A stretch of DNA of 64,000 nt, taken from assembly GCA_963693085.1 (NCBI GenBank), contig OY856413.1, positions 106,757,501-106,821,500 of the forward strand, read 5' to 3'. This DNA is from Alisma plantago-aquatica (lineage: Eukaryota; Streptophyta; Magnoliopsida; Alismatales; Alismataceae). Positions 23,501 through 36,061 of this stretch are shown one piece after another. Each line of letters begins with the position of its first letter. The first letter of the stretch is position 1. The translations under genes were made by a program, and so were the position numbers. Below the pieces are notes generated by a model. It did no database searches. It was not told the origin of the DNA and was given only the letters and a program-made list of their open reading frames with translations.

Positions 23501-23673
23501 AAATCAAAATCTATCGAATGACTCATCCAAAAGTCATGAGAATTAAACCTTAGTGGATAACCATGACTAGTTCGATACTAATTATATCCATTATTTGATC
23601 ATGTTTATCATTCTTCACAACAAGTCCCCCAAACTATCCTCAATACATGAACCCTAATGTCGGGGTCATCACA
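20514..23673 (-). repeat. LTR-A (3160 bp), diverged relative of LTR-B and LTR-C
   Basis: Its plus-strand start TATGACGTCCCCGGATTTTG and next 450 bp align with the starts of LTR-B and LTR-C; its end ATCACA is also shared. The interior differs strongly except for the general plan (AT-rich, then a GC-rich block at about 22180-23280, then AT-rich). It follows a polypurine tract (23674-23686), so it serves as 3' LTR of internal 1. The short ORFs in its GC-rich block are not supported as genes. Confidence 0.8.
21017..21174. repeat. 79-bp tandem duplication in LTR-A
   Basis: Two copies (from 21017 and from 21096) beginning GTCACACTTCATTTTT and containing CCCCTTGGGCTATGGGGACC; a few mismatches. A GA-rich microsatellite follows (about 21165-21200). 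Confidence 0.88.
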
Positions 23674-25150
23674 TTCACTCCACCTTATATGGAATTTCGT
23701 CCTCGAAATTCAACTAATCTCATCCTTAAGAGGCTATTTAGGAGTTCAACTTCATATACATCATCATTGTTTAGGTTCTAAGACCACCATAGTTGCATGC
23801 ACTCTAAGTTGTCAGCATAGGGTCTAGAGATTCTTGGGTGTGTCCACCCCACCTTATATATATGTGGAAGCATCACTTAAAGTCTTAGCCATAACATGAC
23901 ATTATGATATCTTAGGATTACATCACCCCTAAGGATACGGGTTTTGTTCATTTTTTTAAAGTTCAAGAGGAATTCATTTATATGCCATGGTGTTCAGATC
24001 GTTCAAATCTAACATCATTAACATCTTTACAATGATTTCAGCATTAGAGGAGATTTATCTTTATCCTTGATATTATATTTTTTTTCCACTTAAGAAGGGA
24101 TTACGTAATATATTTTACCATTAGGGTTTCACCCTATGGTGTGATATTCATACTCAACTTAGAAGCATACATTGAGAAGGATCAAAGTTATGAACTATAT
24201 TTCTGATCATATATCCTATGATCCAAAAATATCTTTATATCGATTTCATGATTTCAACTTTTTATGTCTTGTGTGTATTATGTGAAGGGAAAATAGAAGA
24301 TACTAAGTTTATCTTATGATCTCAACATCATATCGTTCATGTTTCATATGAAGGGGAAGAGAATATTTTTAAAGTCAAACTTATCACGATTTCAATCTTG
24401 GGTGCTACATGTATGATAAAGGGGGAAAATATAGAATAGGTCAAGCTTATGTGAGTGACTCCTCATATATAAATCATCTATATAGCTCAAGTGAGGTTTC
24501 TATCATCATACATTAAGAAAGAGAAGAAATGGGAGAACATGTATTTTGAGTATCTTTTGCACAAAGCATCATACTCTCATAACTAGAGTTCATATATTAC
24601 CTCACTTGCAACTAATGATGAGATTCTCAAAATATGTCACTCTAGCTAGGACCTAACTCTGCCAAAGGATTGACTTTATCATATGGGTCATCTACCCATC
24701 CTTTTCTTTTACCCAATTCTAACATATAGATTTGAATCATGCATAAGGACTCAACTCAACACTCAAGAGTAATCTAGTGTAGGACATTTTTTTTAAAACA
24801 CATATCTCATATATTGGTGGCTAGGTCCTATGACCTTCTCCCTGTGGGTCTCACTCTCTCTAGAGTTCACCACATATATAATCCTACCACTAGATATCCT
24901 ACTTGTATAAGAGCTTGAGGCTCATGCACACTCATCTCTATCTTAACTTAGATTATCTTAAGTAGGAAAAGGGAATGTACTTTCATCATCAAGATTTTGC
25001 ATAAATTCTAACTTAGAGGCTAAGTCAAACCTTATTCCTATAGAACAACTTACTAAGTTTCTAGGGTTTAAAGTGAAAGGTGAATTGTTTTTTTATGTTT
25101 CATGGTGAGCAATTGTCAGGTGTAGCTATTGTTCATGCTCTGATACCAAC
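23674..25150 (-). other. Internal region 1 of the composite element
   Basis: Starts (minus sense) with the primer site 25148-25137, ends with the purine tract AAGGTGGAGTGAA (23686-23674). It aligns over its length with internal 2 at roughly 90 percent or better by eye, except for a 65-bp extra piece near 23725-23790 and the absence of 518 bp at 25010/25011. No protein family is seen in any frame. Confidence 0.8.
25137..25148 (-). other. Primer binding site beside LTR-B
   Basis: Minus strand TGGTATCAGAGC, two bases from the LTR-B end at 25151. Confidence 0.85.
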
Positions 25151-28068
25151 TGTGACGTCCCCGGATTTTGGCTTCTCCTTGACCCTAATGGGAATCAGAT
25201 GTCAAAATCCGAAGACATCTTCCAATCATATCAGAGAGCGATGCAGAAGCATAATACGCATACATGAACATACAACCATAACATACTCAACATTCAACAT
25301 GCATATTTATACAACATGAATTATTACACAATAATTTACAATTACATATTGAATGAAGATTTTACAGTCTAAGAACATGTATGCTAAACTAGGATCTACA
25401 CAATAGGTACAACCTGTGCAACTTGCTCACATCCTATTCTTTTATCCCATTCTAGATCTGGACCTAGAAAATATGAGAAACAAAATCATCAACAAAAGTT
25501 GGTACGTGGAATTAAAGAGCTATACTATGCTGGCATATTGAAAATACTTGAAAAAGAAGAAAGAGAAAAGAAACATTATTTAATGGCAGAAAATCAGGTA
25601 AACCCAAGTTATTAATCATATTTCAATGGACATGTATTACTATGGTGGACTTAGCACAAACATAAATTATTGGGCCCTACCCCTGCATACCTTGTACCAT
25701 TAGGGATCTCCCCGCGTACCTTGTACCATTAGGGAGGTGCTAGTCAACATTAATACTTTCCCTCTCTAATAGGGAGATTAATGAACCATCAGTAACTACA
25801 TTCCATTTTCTTTCTTTAGTGTTCTTATTGTTCAAGGCGGAAATGACAATACATATAGATCTACATCCAACAATGTATTTCAAATAAAAACAAGCAAGTA
25901 CATATATTTAACATCCATCAAATCTAGTCATATAATTATATCCACGTACCTGAGTTCAGAGATTTTTTAAACATCCATGATCATCTAAAACTTTATCCAT
26001 GACCTAATTAATAACAATTAATCGTCATTAATACATGGTTCATAATATTACTGATATTTTAGGTCTAAGTTAGGGTTTAAGCCAAACCTAGGTGTTATTG
26101 ATCTAAAATGTATCTATGGTATTTTTCTACTGATCAGAAGGTCATTCTAAGGGTCTGGTTCAGATTTCATATTTTTCTGATGATTTATCTATTTTCTAGA
26201 ATTAAAATGAGTTTATAAACATCTAATTGGTCATTAGTGAGGAAAGACCTAATAATGAGCAATAAAAGCTAGATCAGGGTCTAAATCAAGTTCTAAAAAT
26301 CATTAAGTATCTATAAGAATTTTCTAAGAATTTATGTAGAATAGATATCATTTATTGTGTCTCAACCTACCTAAAATGAAGCATCATCTTATAAATAGAA
26401 ACTCAACAATAATATTGCTTCAAGGGTCTGATCTATGGGTCTCATGACAAAATAGACATTTTCAGAGTCCAGAGGTATTTTCGGTGAATTTATTGGCCAA
26501 GGAAGCTATTTATGGTAAATTATCTAATATTATGTCATTTTACTGGATTTTGAAAAATATTTACCTATTAGGCATGCTGGTTCATCCAGTTATTGACCTG
26601 GTTCAGGCTGAACCGAGAATCAAGGGGCACGGGCGCTCTCTTTCTCTCTCGCCCCCATCTCCCTCGCGTTCTCGAGCTGATGCGGAACCCCGCTTTCCAT
26701 CTTCCGTCGTTCCTGCAAGCACGGGCGCCGCCCCATGAGATGGAAGTGCGGCGAGTTTGGAGCTTATCCACCTTGTTTTCTCCTCACCGTCACATATCCC
26801 AGCAACGGCTGTGACTTCTCTGCCCTGACCATCACCGCGAGGCTGGGTTTGACGAGTGTAGCCTCCATGCCAAGGAATGATGACCTGATCTATGCCGCCC
26901 TCACCTGGTCAGTCGTGGACGTCGCAGTGACGAGATCAATGAGAGCTTCAGAGCTCCATCACGGTGCCCTTCTGCCACGGCGGGGCAGTGCAGTAAGGGT
27001 GAAGATTGCTTTGAGGGTAATCCACAGTCTGGTATGCGACGGGATTAGGGTGATCCTCCGTCCTTCGCCAGGATGAGCACTACCTCCGTTGTGATGGACT
27101 CCAGACCATCCCCTCTGCTTCATCTTCTTGAAACGGCGCCGCTTGCAAGTTCTGCGGCTCCAGCAACAGCCTGGCTAGGAGTCGCGAGGTCGGGGTCTGT
27201 TTTCTTCTTCGTCGCCTGCTGCGGAGCCACGGGCTGGCCGGCGTAGCCGTAAGGAGGAGGAGGCCGAGGCTACTGATCTTGCTCAGCGACGGCGCTGGAC
27301 CTCAGGGGAGGCGGACCCGAAGATGCACACACACATCAGATCCGAGCTCCGCGGACACACATTCTCAAACTAGGAGAAGTCCAATGAATTGGGTCTCTCG
27401 ATTCATCTGAAAGAGTCGAAACAACTAATCAGCTGGTCTCACGCCTAGATCCGATGTTCACGTGGATGTCAAAGGACTAGGTTATAACTACTGCCTCCGA
27501 ATAAGCAGGAGAGGTTGATGACAGCCGTCATTGGATTGGCTGGATTCCCAACTACATCGCCCAGTAGGGGTGGTGATCCATCCATGGAGTCATAAATTTA
27601 TGCCAAACTAAAAGAATTCATTACAGTGCTTGGCATGGAAAAGGTCACGCATCCTACTCATATCAAAGCTAATGTGACAAAATACACAACATGACTAGTA
27701 TTTCTACCTAGGTTTTGAATAATCATTCACTTAAACTCCTTGATTTCATACCTCACTAATCTCTACACGAAAGGGATTTGACCCATAAATTGGACCCAAT
27801 ATTACTCATAGTGTATTCCACCTTAGGTATACTTTAGATGCCCAAAAGTTTGTTTATGACTCTTCAATCAAGATACTCTTAAGTGGTGCATATGTAGGGT
27901 AACTAAACTCAAGGTATGCATCAATTAACTCCTGGTGTTATAAATGCAAGCTCAACTTACTCAAAGTCACCATATGAGGCTTCAAGTTCCATAATTGAAT
28001 CACTGTGCCCCAAATGTATCCTCAGATGCTACAGTGGGTATCAAAATCATAAAATCAAGGTTATCACA
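25151..28068 (-). repeat. LTR-B (2918 bp)
   Basis: Plus strand TGTGACGTCCCCGG ... AAGGTTATCACA. It has the same length as LTR-C and differs from it at only about 2 percent of the first 600 positions. It has a GC-rich block (about 26620-27330), probably the transcribed R-U5 part. The 113-codon ORF at 26735-27076 lies antisense to the element. Confidence 0.92.
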
Positions 28069-30007
28069 TTCACCCCACCTTATTTTGAATTTCATCCTCG
28101 AAATTCAACTAAGATCACCATAGTTGCATGCACTCTAAGTTGTGAGCTTAGGGTCTTAGAGTTTCTTGGGTGTGTCCACCCCACCTCATATATGTGGAAG
28201 CATCACTTAATGTCTTAGCCATAACATGACATTATGACATCTTAGGGTTACATCACCTATAAGGGTACATGTTTTGTTCATACTTTTAATGTTCAGGAGG
28301 AGATTCGTTTATTAGCCATGATGTTCAGATCATTCAAATCCAACATCATTAATATGTTTTATGATCAACATGTTACAATGATTTCAGCCTTAGAGGAGAT
28401 TTATCTTCATCCATGATATTAGGATTTTTTTACTTAAGAAGGGCTTACGTAACATGTTTGACCATTAGGGTTTCACCCTATGGTGTGATATTCATACTCA
28501 ACTTAGAAGCATACATTGAGAAGGATCAAGGTTACAAACTATATTTCTGATCATATACCCTATGATCCAAAAATATCTCTATATCAAGTTCATGAGTTCA
28601 AATTTTTATGTATTGCATGTATTATGTGAAGGGAAAAAGAGAATATATTGAGTTTATCCCATGATCTCAACATCGTATCTTTCATGTTTCATGTGAAGGG
28701 GAAATAGAATATTTTAGAGTCAAACTTATCATGATTTCAATCTTGGGTAGTACATGTATGATATGGGGGGAATATAGAATAGGTTAAGCTTATACGAGTG
28801 ACTCCTCATATATAAATCATCTATATAACTCAAGTGAGGTTTCTATCATCATATATTAAGAAAGAGAAGAAGAAGGGAGAACATGCATATTGAGTATCTT
28901 TTGCACAAAGCATCATACTCTCATAACTAGATTTCATATATTACCTCACTTGCAACTAATGATGAGATTCACAAAATATGTCAATGTAGCTAGGAACTAA
29001 CTCAACCAAAGGATTGACTTTATCATATGGGTCATCTACCCATCCTTTTCTTTTACCCGATCTCACATATAGATTTAAATCATGCATAAGGACTCAACTC
29101 AACACTCGAGAGTAATCTAGTGTAGGACATTTTTTTTAACACATATCTCATATATTGGAGGCTAGGTTCTATGACCTTCTCTTTGTGGGTCTTACTCTCT
29201 CTAGAGTTCACCACATATCTCATCCTACCACTAGACATCCTCCTTGTATAAGAGCTTGAGGCTCATGCACACTCATCTCTATCTTAACTTAGCTTATCTT
29301 AAGTAGGAAAGGGGAATGTACTTTCATCATCAAGATTTTGCATAAATTCTACTAAATTGGATTCAACAGGTATACAACTTAAACCTTTATAAGGAAACTT
29401 ATAGCATCAGAGATCAAACTTAGATAAGATTTCACATGCTTATTTCAACTATCATTCTATCATCTAATCTATGTATCACATATCTTTATAAGGCTCTAGA
29501 CATCTAATCCAGACTACTCTCTCTTCTAGACTGATGTCACTCCCTTTCACTTAGGTTGCATGAACACCCACCACTCTCCTGTGTGAGGGACACATTTTTA
29601 TATTTACATATATCTAATAAAATATTATATAGTTTTTCTCCAAGAAAGAAGGCGTCAGAGAAAACTGTCGAGGCTCGAGCCGATTGGAAAACAAAACCAA
29701 ATCAGCAAAATCGAGTGTCTCACACACAGTAGATAGTCCAGTGCCATGTCACCTAGTGAAATGGTGAGAACATAGTGTAGATTAGTGTAGCTACCCATTA
29801 CATATGAGCTCTATATGGAAAGGGTTTCTCACACTTTTCTAAACCTAATTCTCGAACATCTAGGTTCTAACTTAGAGGCTAAGTCAAACCTTATTCCTAT
29901 AGAATAGCTTACTAAGTTTCTAGGGTTTAAAGTGAAAGGTGATTTTTTTTTATGTTTCATGGTGAGCAATTGTCAGGTGTAGCTATTGTTCATGCTCTGA
30001 TACCAAC
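28069..30007 (-). other. Internal region 2 of the composite element
   Basis: About 1.94 kb. The polypurine tract AAGGTGGGGTGAA (minus strand, 28081-28069) touches LTR-B and the primer site touches LTR-C. No gag or pol frame. It includes 29352-29869, which internal 1 lacks. With LTR-B and LTR-C it makes a canonical non-autonomous element. Confidence 0.85.
29994..30005 (-). other. Primer binding site beside LTR-C
   Basis: Minus strand TGGTATCAGAGC, two bases from the LTR-C end at 30008. Confidence 0.88.
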
Positions 30008-32925
30008 TGTGACGTCCCCGGATTTTGGCTTCTCCCTGACCCTAATGGGAATGAGATGTCAAAATCCGAAGACATCTTCCAATCATATCAGAGAGCGATG
30101 CGGAAGCATAATACGCATGCATGAACATACAACCATAACATACTCAACATTCAACATGCATATTTATACAACATGAATTATTACACAATAATTTACAATT
30201 ACATATTGAATGAAGATTTTACAGTCTAAGAACATGTATGCTAAACTAGGATCTACACAATAGGTACAACCTGTGCAACTTGCTCACATCCTATTCTTTT
30301 ATCCCATTCTAGATCTGGACCTAGAAAATACGAGAAACAAAATCATCAACAAAAGTTGGTACGTGGAATTAAAGAGCTATACTATGCTGGCATATTGAAA
30401 ATACTTGAAAAAGAAGAAAGAGAAAAGAAACATTATTTAATGGAAGAAAATCAAGTAAACCCAAGTTATTAATCATATTTCAATGGACATGTATTACTAT
30501 GGTGGACTTAGCACAAACATAAATTATTGGGCCTTATCCCCGCGTACCTTGTACCATTAGGGGTCTCCCCACGTACCTTGTACCATTAGGGAGGTGCTAG
30601 TCAACATTAATACTTTCCCTCTCTAATAGGGAGATTAATGAACCATTTGTAACTACATTCCATTTTCTTTCTTTAGTGTTCTTATTGTTCAAGGTGGAAA
30701 TGACAATACATATAGATCTACATCCAACAATGTATTTCAAGTACAAACAAGCAAGTACATATATTTAACATCCAACAAATCTAGTCATATAATTATATCC
30801 ACTTACCTGAGTTTAGAGATTCTTTAAACATCCATGATCATCTAAAACTTTATCCATGACCTGATTAATAACAATTAATCGTCATTAATACATGGTTCAT
30901 AATATTACTGATATTTTAGGTCTAAGTTAGGGTTTAAGCCAAACCTAGGTGTTATTGATCTAAAATGTATCTCTGGTATTTTTCTACTGATCAGAAGGTC
31001 ATTCTAAGGGTCTGGTTCAGATTTCATATTTTTCTGATGATTTATCTATTTTCTAGAATTAAAATGAGTTTATAAACATCTAATTGGTCATTAGTGAGGA
31101 AAGACCTAATAATGAGCAATAAAAGCTAGATCGGGGTCTAAACCAGGTTCTAAAAATCATTAAGTATCTATAAGAATTTTCTAAGAATTTATTTAGAATA
31201 GATATCATTTATTGTGTCTCCACCAACCTAAAATGAAGCATCATCTTATAAATAGAAACTCAACAATAATATTGCTTCAAGGGTCTGATCTATGGGTCTC
31301 ATGACAAAATAGACAATTTTCAGAGTCCAGAGGTATTTTTGGTGAATTTATTGGCCAAGGAAGCTATTTATGGTAAATTATCTAATATTATGTCATTTTA
31401 CTGGATTTTGAAAAATGTTTACCTATTAGGCAGGCTGGTTCATCCAGTTATTGACCCGGTTCAGGCTGAACCGAGAATCAAGGGGCACGGGTGCTCTCTT
31501 TCTCTCTCGCCCCCATCTCCCTCGCATTCTCGAGCTGATGCGGAACCCCACTTTCCATCTTCCGTTGTTCCTGCAAGCACGGGCGCCGCCCCATGAGATG
31601 GAAGTGCGGCGAGTTTGGAGCTTATCCTCCTTGTTTTCTCCTCACCGACACATATCCCAGCAATGACTGTGACTGCTCTGCCCTGACCATCACCGTGAGG
31701 TTGGGTTTGACAAGTGTAGCCTCCATGCCAAGGGATGATGACCTGATCTATGCCGCCCTCACCTGGTCAGTCATGGACGTCGCAATGACGAGATCAACGA
31801 GAGCTTCAGAGCTCCATCGCGGTGCCCTTCTGCCGCGGCGGGGCTGTGCAGTAAGGGTGAAGATTGCTTTGAGGGTAATCCGCAGTCTGGTGTGCGACGA
31901 GATCAGGGTGATCCTCCGTCCTTCGCCAGGATGACCACTACCTCCGTTGTGATGGACTCCAAACCATCCCCTCTGCTTCATCTTCTTGAAACGGCGCCAC
32001 TTGCAAGTTCTGCGGCTCCAGCAATAGCCTGGCTAGGAGTCGTGAGGTCGGGGTCTATTTTCTTCTTCGTCGCCTACTGCGGAGCCACGGGCTGGCCGGC
32101 GTAGCCGTAAGGAGGAGGAGGCCGAGGCTACTAATCTTTCTCAATGACGGCGCTGGACCTCAGGGGAGGCGGACCTGAAGATGCACACGCACATCAGTCC
32201 GAGCTCCACGGACACACGCTCTCAAACTGGGAGAAGTCCAATGAATTGGGTCTCTCAGTTCGTCTGAAAGAGTCGAAACAACTAATCAGCTGGTCTCACG
32301 CCTAGATCCGATGTTCACGTGGATGTCAAAGGACTAGGTTATAACTACTGCCTCCGAATAAGCAGGAGAGGTTGATGACAGCCATCATTAGACTGGCTGG
32401 ATTCCCAACTACATCGCCCAGTAGGGGTGGTGATCCATCCATGGAGTCATAAATTTATGCCAAACTAAAAGAATTCATTACAGTGCTTGGCATGGAAAAG
32501 GTCACGCATCCTACTCATATCAAAGCTAATGTGACAAAATACACAACATGACTAGTATTTCTACCTAGGTTTTGAATAATCATTCACTTAAACTCCTTGA
32601 TTTCAGACCTCACTAATCTCTACACGAAAGGGATTTGACCCATAAATTGGACCCAATATTACTCATAGTGTATTCCACCTTAGGTATACTTTAGATGCCC
32701 AAAAGTTTGTTTATGACTCTTCAATCAAGATACTCTTAAGTGGTGCATATGTAGGGTAACTAAACTCAAGGTATGCATCAATTAACTCCTGGTGTTATAA
32801 ATGCAAGCTCAACTTACTCAAAGTCACCATATGAGGCTTCAAGTTCCATAATTGAATCACTGTGCCCCAAATGTATCCTCAGATGCTACAGTGGGTATCA
32901 AAATCATAAAATCAAGGTTATCACA
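30008..32925 (-). repeat. LTR-C (2918 bp)
   Basis: Same ends and length as LTR-B; GC-rich block at about 31475-32190. In element sense this is the 5' LTR. After its end at 32925 the sequence no longer matches the family. Confidence 0.92.
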
Positions 32926-33948
32926 ACTAATCCTTGTCTACTTATAACTAGATCGTCGGATCTGATCCCTTATTCTGCTTTTATTTTCCATTTTCTATCC
33001 AGCAAGGATAATCACACAAAAATCTCATGGCTTCATCAACCTATCTTTTTCCTTGTTTCGCATAAAATATGTTCACGTCTCTGAACACAATTTCTCATGT
33101 GATGTTTCACTATCAAAAAAGGATGAACCTTTATCTCCTTAATGTCTCTCCTCTTTTCCCCTTTTCTGGGCAGGGTGTGACATGGGCAATATTGCACCAT
33201 TTTTTTCAATTTTGCCCAAACTTGAATCTATTTGCTAAATAGTGTGTTTCAATCTAGTTTCTACTTGTTGTAAAGTGAATGGCTAGAACTTGGAGAATGC
33301 AGCCATTGATGATGTTTTTGACTAAATGGGTTCTATGTTGGAACTTTGCATGTGCTCCAAGCTTCTTTTAGGAAATTGACTATTCAAATAAAAAGTTATT
33401 CATGCAAGTCATGCATGTTTGGATTACTCATTCTATATAGAAAGAGTGTCATATTATATTATTTCTCATTTTATACATGGGTTATCTATTTTGCTGAATG
33501 TTTCTTTGATTATTTGCTTGAATGAAGTCATATTTGGATTTTCAACAGTTGTGACCCCTCTTTAACCCAACAATTCTTCTATTGTTTTCTTACCTCTCTG
33601 CCATGATGTGCATATATTTTCCTTGACCATTCTCCAAAATTTTTGGGAGGTCGTATCTATACCCCCTCACTTCTTCCAATCACGATATGTCCTCCTTACA
33701 CATGGGGCAAAGAAAAATAAAAAGAAATAAGATATGGCTCTATGTAATAGCCTCTCAAGAAAAGAAAATAAATTATGGGCCAAGTGGGTCTGCTATTGAG
33801 TGCAACATGTCAATATTCTCACATAATTGTGGTGATTTCAAGCCCCAACCAAACATCTAACCCTTGTAATATATGTATATAGAGAGGAGAATTGTCCTTT
33901 CAGAGAAAGTGAAGCTCTAACAACAAGTCAACATGAATTTTAAAGATC
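32926..33948. other. Intergenic; possible older LTR end
   Basis: No gene seen. The piece up to 33182 ends GGCAGGGTGTGACA, which could be the 3' terminus of an older LTR into which the composite element was inserted; no second boundary supports this. Confidence 0.3.
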
Positions 33949-34254
33949 TAAGGGTTGTTTGGATGAGAACAATAGAAGCACCGGTAGTATACACGTAAAG
34001 TGCTCTATAAAGATAAGGGTACCAGCCACTTTATGCATTTCATACGATGTTGATTGCTATATGTACGATGTAATTAGAAGCACGCCAAGTTCTGTAGGAC
34101 TTTGGGTTCACGCTCATGTTCCCATTCTAAGTACTCAGGCTAATATTGACATTGTTAAAATGACATGCTCTAACAGAACTCTCTGAAACCCGATATTACG
34201 GTGCATATAACTAACTACCAATATCTTAAATTCACAGGACTCAAATGACCCTTA
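33949..34254. mobile_element. Candidate short inverted-repeat element (MITE-like)
   Basis: The ends are TAAGGGTTGTTTGG and, reverse-complemented from the right, TAAGGGTCATTTGA: 11 of 14 match. Length 306 bp, no ORF of note. GGGTTGTTTGG resembles Tourist-type ends with TAA/TTA targets, but a clean target duplication is not seen. Confidence 0.35.
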
Positions 34255-35717
34255 CTATTATATGTTACTGTAATAGAGCAAAGTTTGAAGAGGTACAATG
34301 ATATTTCTATGATCTTCACTATTTAGAGTTCAAGTGGATTGGTTATGAATATACAAAACACTTCCAGTTCTCTACCATTGCTTTTGATCATAGCTCGAAT
34401 TTGAGTTTTCCAGAAGAGGAGGCTTAAGGAGTTAAGTTTTGCTTTTGAAAGAAAAGTTGCCAAAATCCATTCGTGTATAAATTATTAAAATGTGTAAAAA
34501 ATTACTTTACAACATTTGGAGTCTTTTCCTTGCATCGCATCCTTTCTTATTTTCTATGTTTATTTAGCTCTTGTGTTTTCTCGAACATTAAGTTTCCTTG
34601 CTCTCTATTCTCGTTTCCAAGGTTGCTCGCCTCCCTTGCATACCGGGCTAAGTAATGGAAACCTATAAATAGCTACCAGGAGGGATCCAACCGAGGCATC
34701 TACTTGAGAAGCAATGCTCTCTTAAGCACGGAGAGAGGGCCAATGAGTCTGCTTCTTGGGGTTGGAACATCACCAAAATAAATCCTAGTGGCCTCATTCT
34801 ATACTTAGACAAAAGTATATTAAATTGACACAAAAAAGAAGTTCAAGGAAGACAACGATGGACCCGCAAGTGATCTTTTTGTTGAGATTGAACAAGAGTG
34901 TTTAATAGGAGCATAAAGTGGTAGGTGCATTTGGTTTGATATGATTTATTCGAAGAATATCCCGGGCCGGGCTATAGATTTTTAATCACTATTGTGTCGG
35001 TATCCCAAAAGTCGATTTACGTAGAGTTTTTTTTTTTTTTTTTTACATCTTCTTTCAAAATGTGAGTTTTCCATGTTGAATGGCATCTCTTTATCAATTA
35101 ATGGTTTGAGTTCTCAATAATTTGCCAAGATCGTAAATATCATTTACTAGATACGCTCTATTGTCGATCTTATTCCCCCCAACAAGAACAGGGTGAATTT
35201 TTTATGTTGCTTGCATTTGGTTGTCATCGAAGTGTTAATCTGCACACCAACGAGTTAATACGACAAATGAAATTGCAATTTTAGTCACAAGTGTATCTGC
35301 AATAGTTGTTGGAAAGACTCCAGATAATAGATTGTAAGGTTTTGAGAAAATAATGACGAAGAGGAAGAAAAATAAAGAAGAGAGATAATGGAAGTTGAAC
35401 AATTGGGAAAATTTATCAACTAGACATCCAACGTCAACGTACATATAATAGAGAGCTACATGACACGGAATTTGATTTCGCTGCTTTACGGTCCTGACTC
35501 GACCTTTTTAAAACGGGAAAGGCCATGGTTCATAATAAGCTTTTGCCCTTGGGCCTGACCAAATAGCATGACACCAAATCATCCGGAAGCATGGCGTCGA
35601 AGCCCAGGGATCCCTCTTTAAACCCCGATTTCCCTTCCAGTTAGTTCAGGGTTGGTTTAGATTTCCCTAGCCATCCAGCTGGCCATACTGCACTGGCCCA
35701 TTTTTACTTTTATTTTT
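34255..35717. other. Intergenic, no gene recognised
   Basis: AT-rich with an 18-T run at 35027-35044. The short frames have no recognisable motif. Confidence 0.5.
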
Positions 35718-35911
35718 TTAGGTTCCTATTGGTTTGTCGTAACTAGTCTAGAAAACTTATAAATTGGAATTCCTTCAGCAGTTTTTCATGATTGGTTTAA
35801 AGTAAGTGTTGGAATTTGAGTTTTATGACTTCCAGTGAGTTATAGACTTACATAAAAAATCCAGTTCATGAGTTCCCACGGAAAATGAGTTCTGAGACAA
35901 CTACAACGTTT

Positions 35912-35930
35912 CTTATACAATTTTCTTCTT
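35912..35930. repeat. SINE target site duplication, left copy
   Basis: CTTATACAATTTTCTTCTT, repeated exactly at 36043-36061 on the other side of the SINE. Confidence 0.93.
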
Positions 35931-36042
35931 TTTTTTTTAAAGAAAAATTGGCCACTCATTCATCCCGTGGCCGGGGGGTTTTGAACTTGAGACCTCTCGG
36001 TCTTACATCAGTACTTTTACCATTTGGGTGCCATCTCTTTGA
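35931..36042 (-). mobile_element. tRNA-derived SINE
   Basis: A 112-bp body between perfect 19-bp duplications. On the minus strand it begins near GATGGCACCCAAATGG, has a pol III A-box-like TGGTAAAAGTACTG (36022-36009) and a B-box match GTTCAAAAC (35986-35978, fits GWTCRANNC), and ends in an A tract (TTTTTTTT on the plus strand, 35931-35938). Size, internal promoter, A tail and long duplication together define a SINE. It inserted after the Harbinger-like element. Confidence 0.88.
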
Positions 36043-36061
36043 CTTATACAATTTTCTTCTT
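36043..36061. repeat. SINE target site duplication, right copy
   Basis: Exact copy of 35912-35930. Confidence 0.93.

Larger units (their letters stand above)
20514..32925 (-). mobile_element. Composite non-coding LTR element: three LTRs, two internal regions
   Basis: In minus sense: LTR-C (32925-30008), primer site, internal 2, polypurine tract, LTR-B (28068-25151), primer site, internal 1, polypurine tract, LTR-A (23673-20514), and again a primer-like site. Internal regions are 1.5-1.9 kb and contain no gag or pol frame, while the LTRs are about 3 kb: the plan of a large retrotransposon derivative (LARD). No matching 5-bp duplications flank the LTR-B/LTR-C unit (CCAAC before, ACTAA after), as expected for a product of recombination between elements and not of one insertion. 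Confidence 0.85.

Noticed and set aside
26735..27076. 113-codon ORF in LTR-B, repeated at 31593-31934 in LTR-C
   Set aside because: It is antisense to the element, has no known motif, and the two copies differ at about 13 residues while the DNA differs by only a few percent, so there is no sign of protein-level selection.
35027..35044. T-run as tail of a second SINE
   Set aside because: No A/B box and no flanking duplication could be found next to it.
35461..35700. Possible host gene promoter (mixed-composition stretch with GGCC and CCAGGGATCC words)
   Set aside because: No downstream reading frame, splice pattern or conserved protein within several kilobases.
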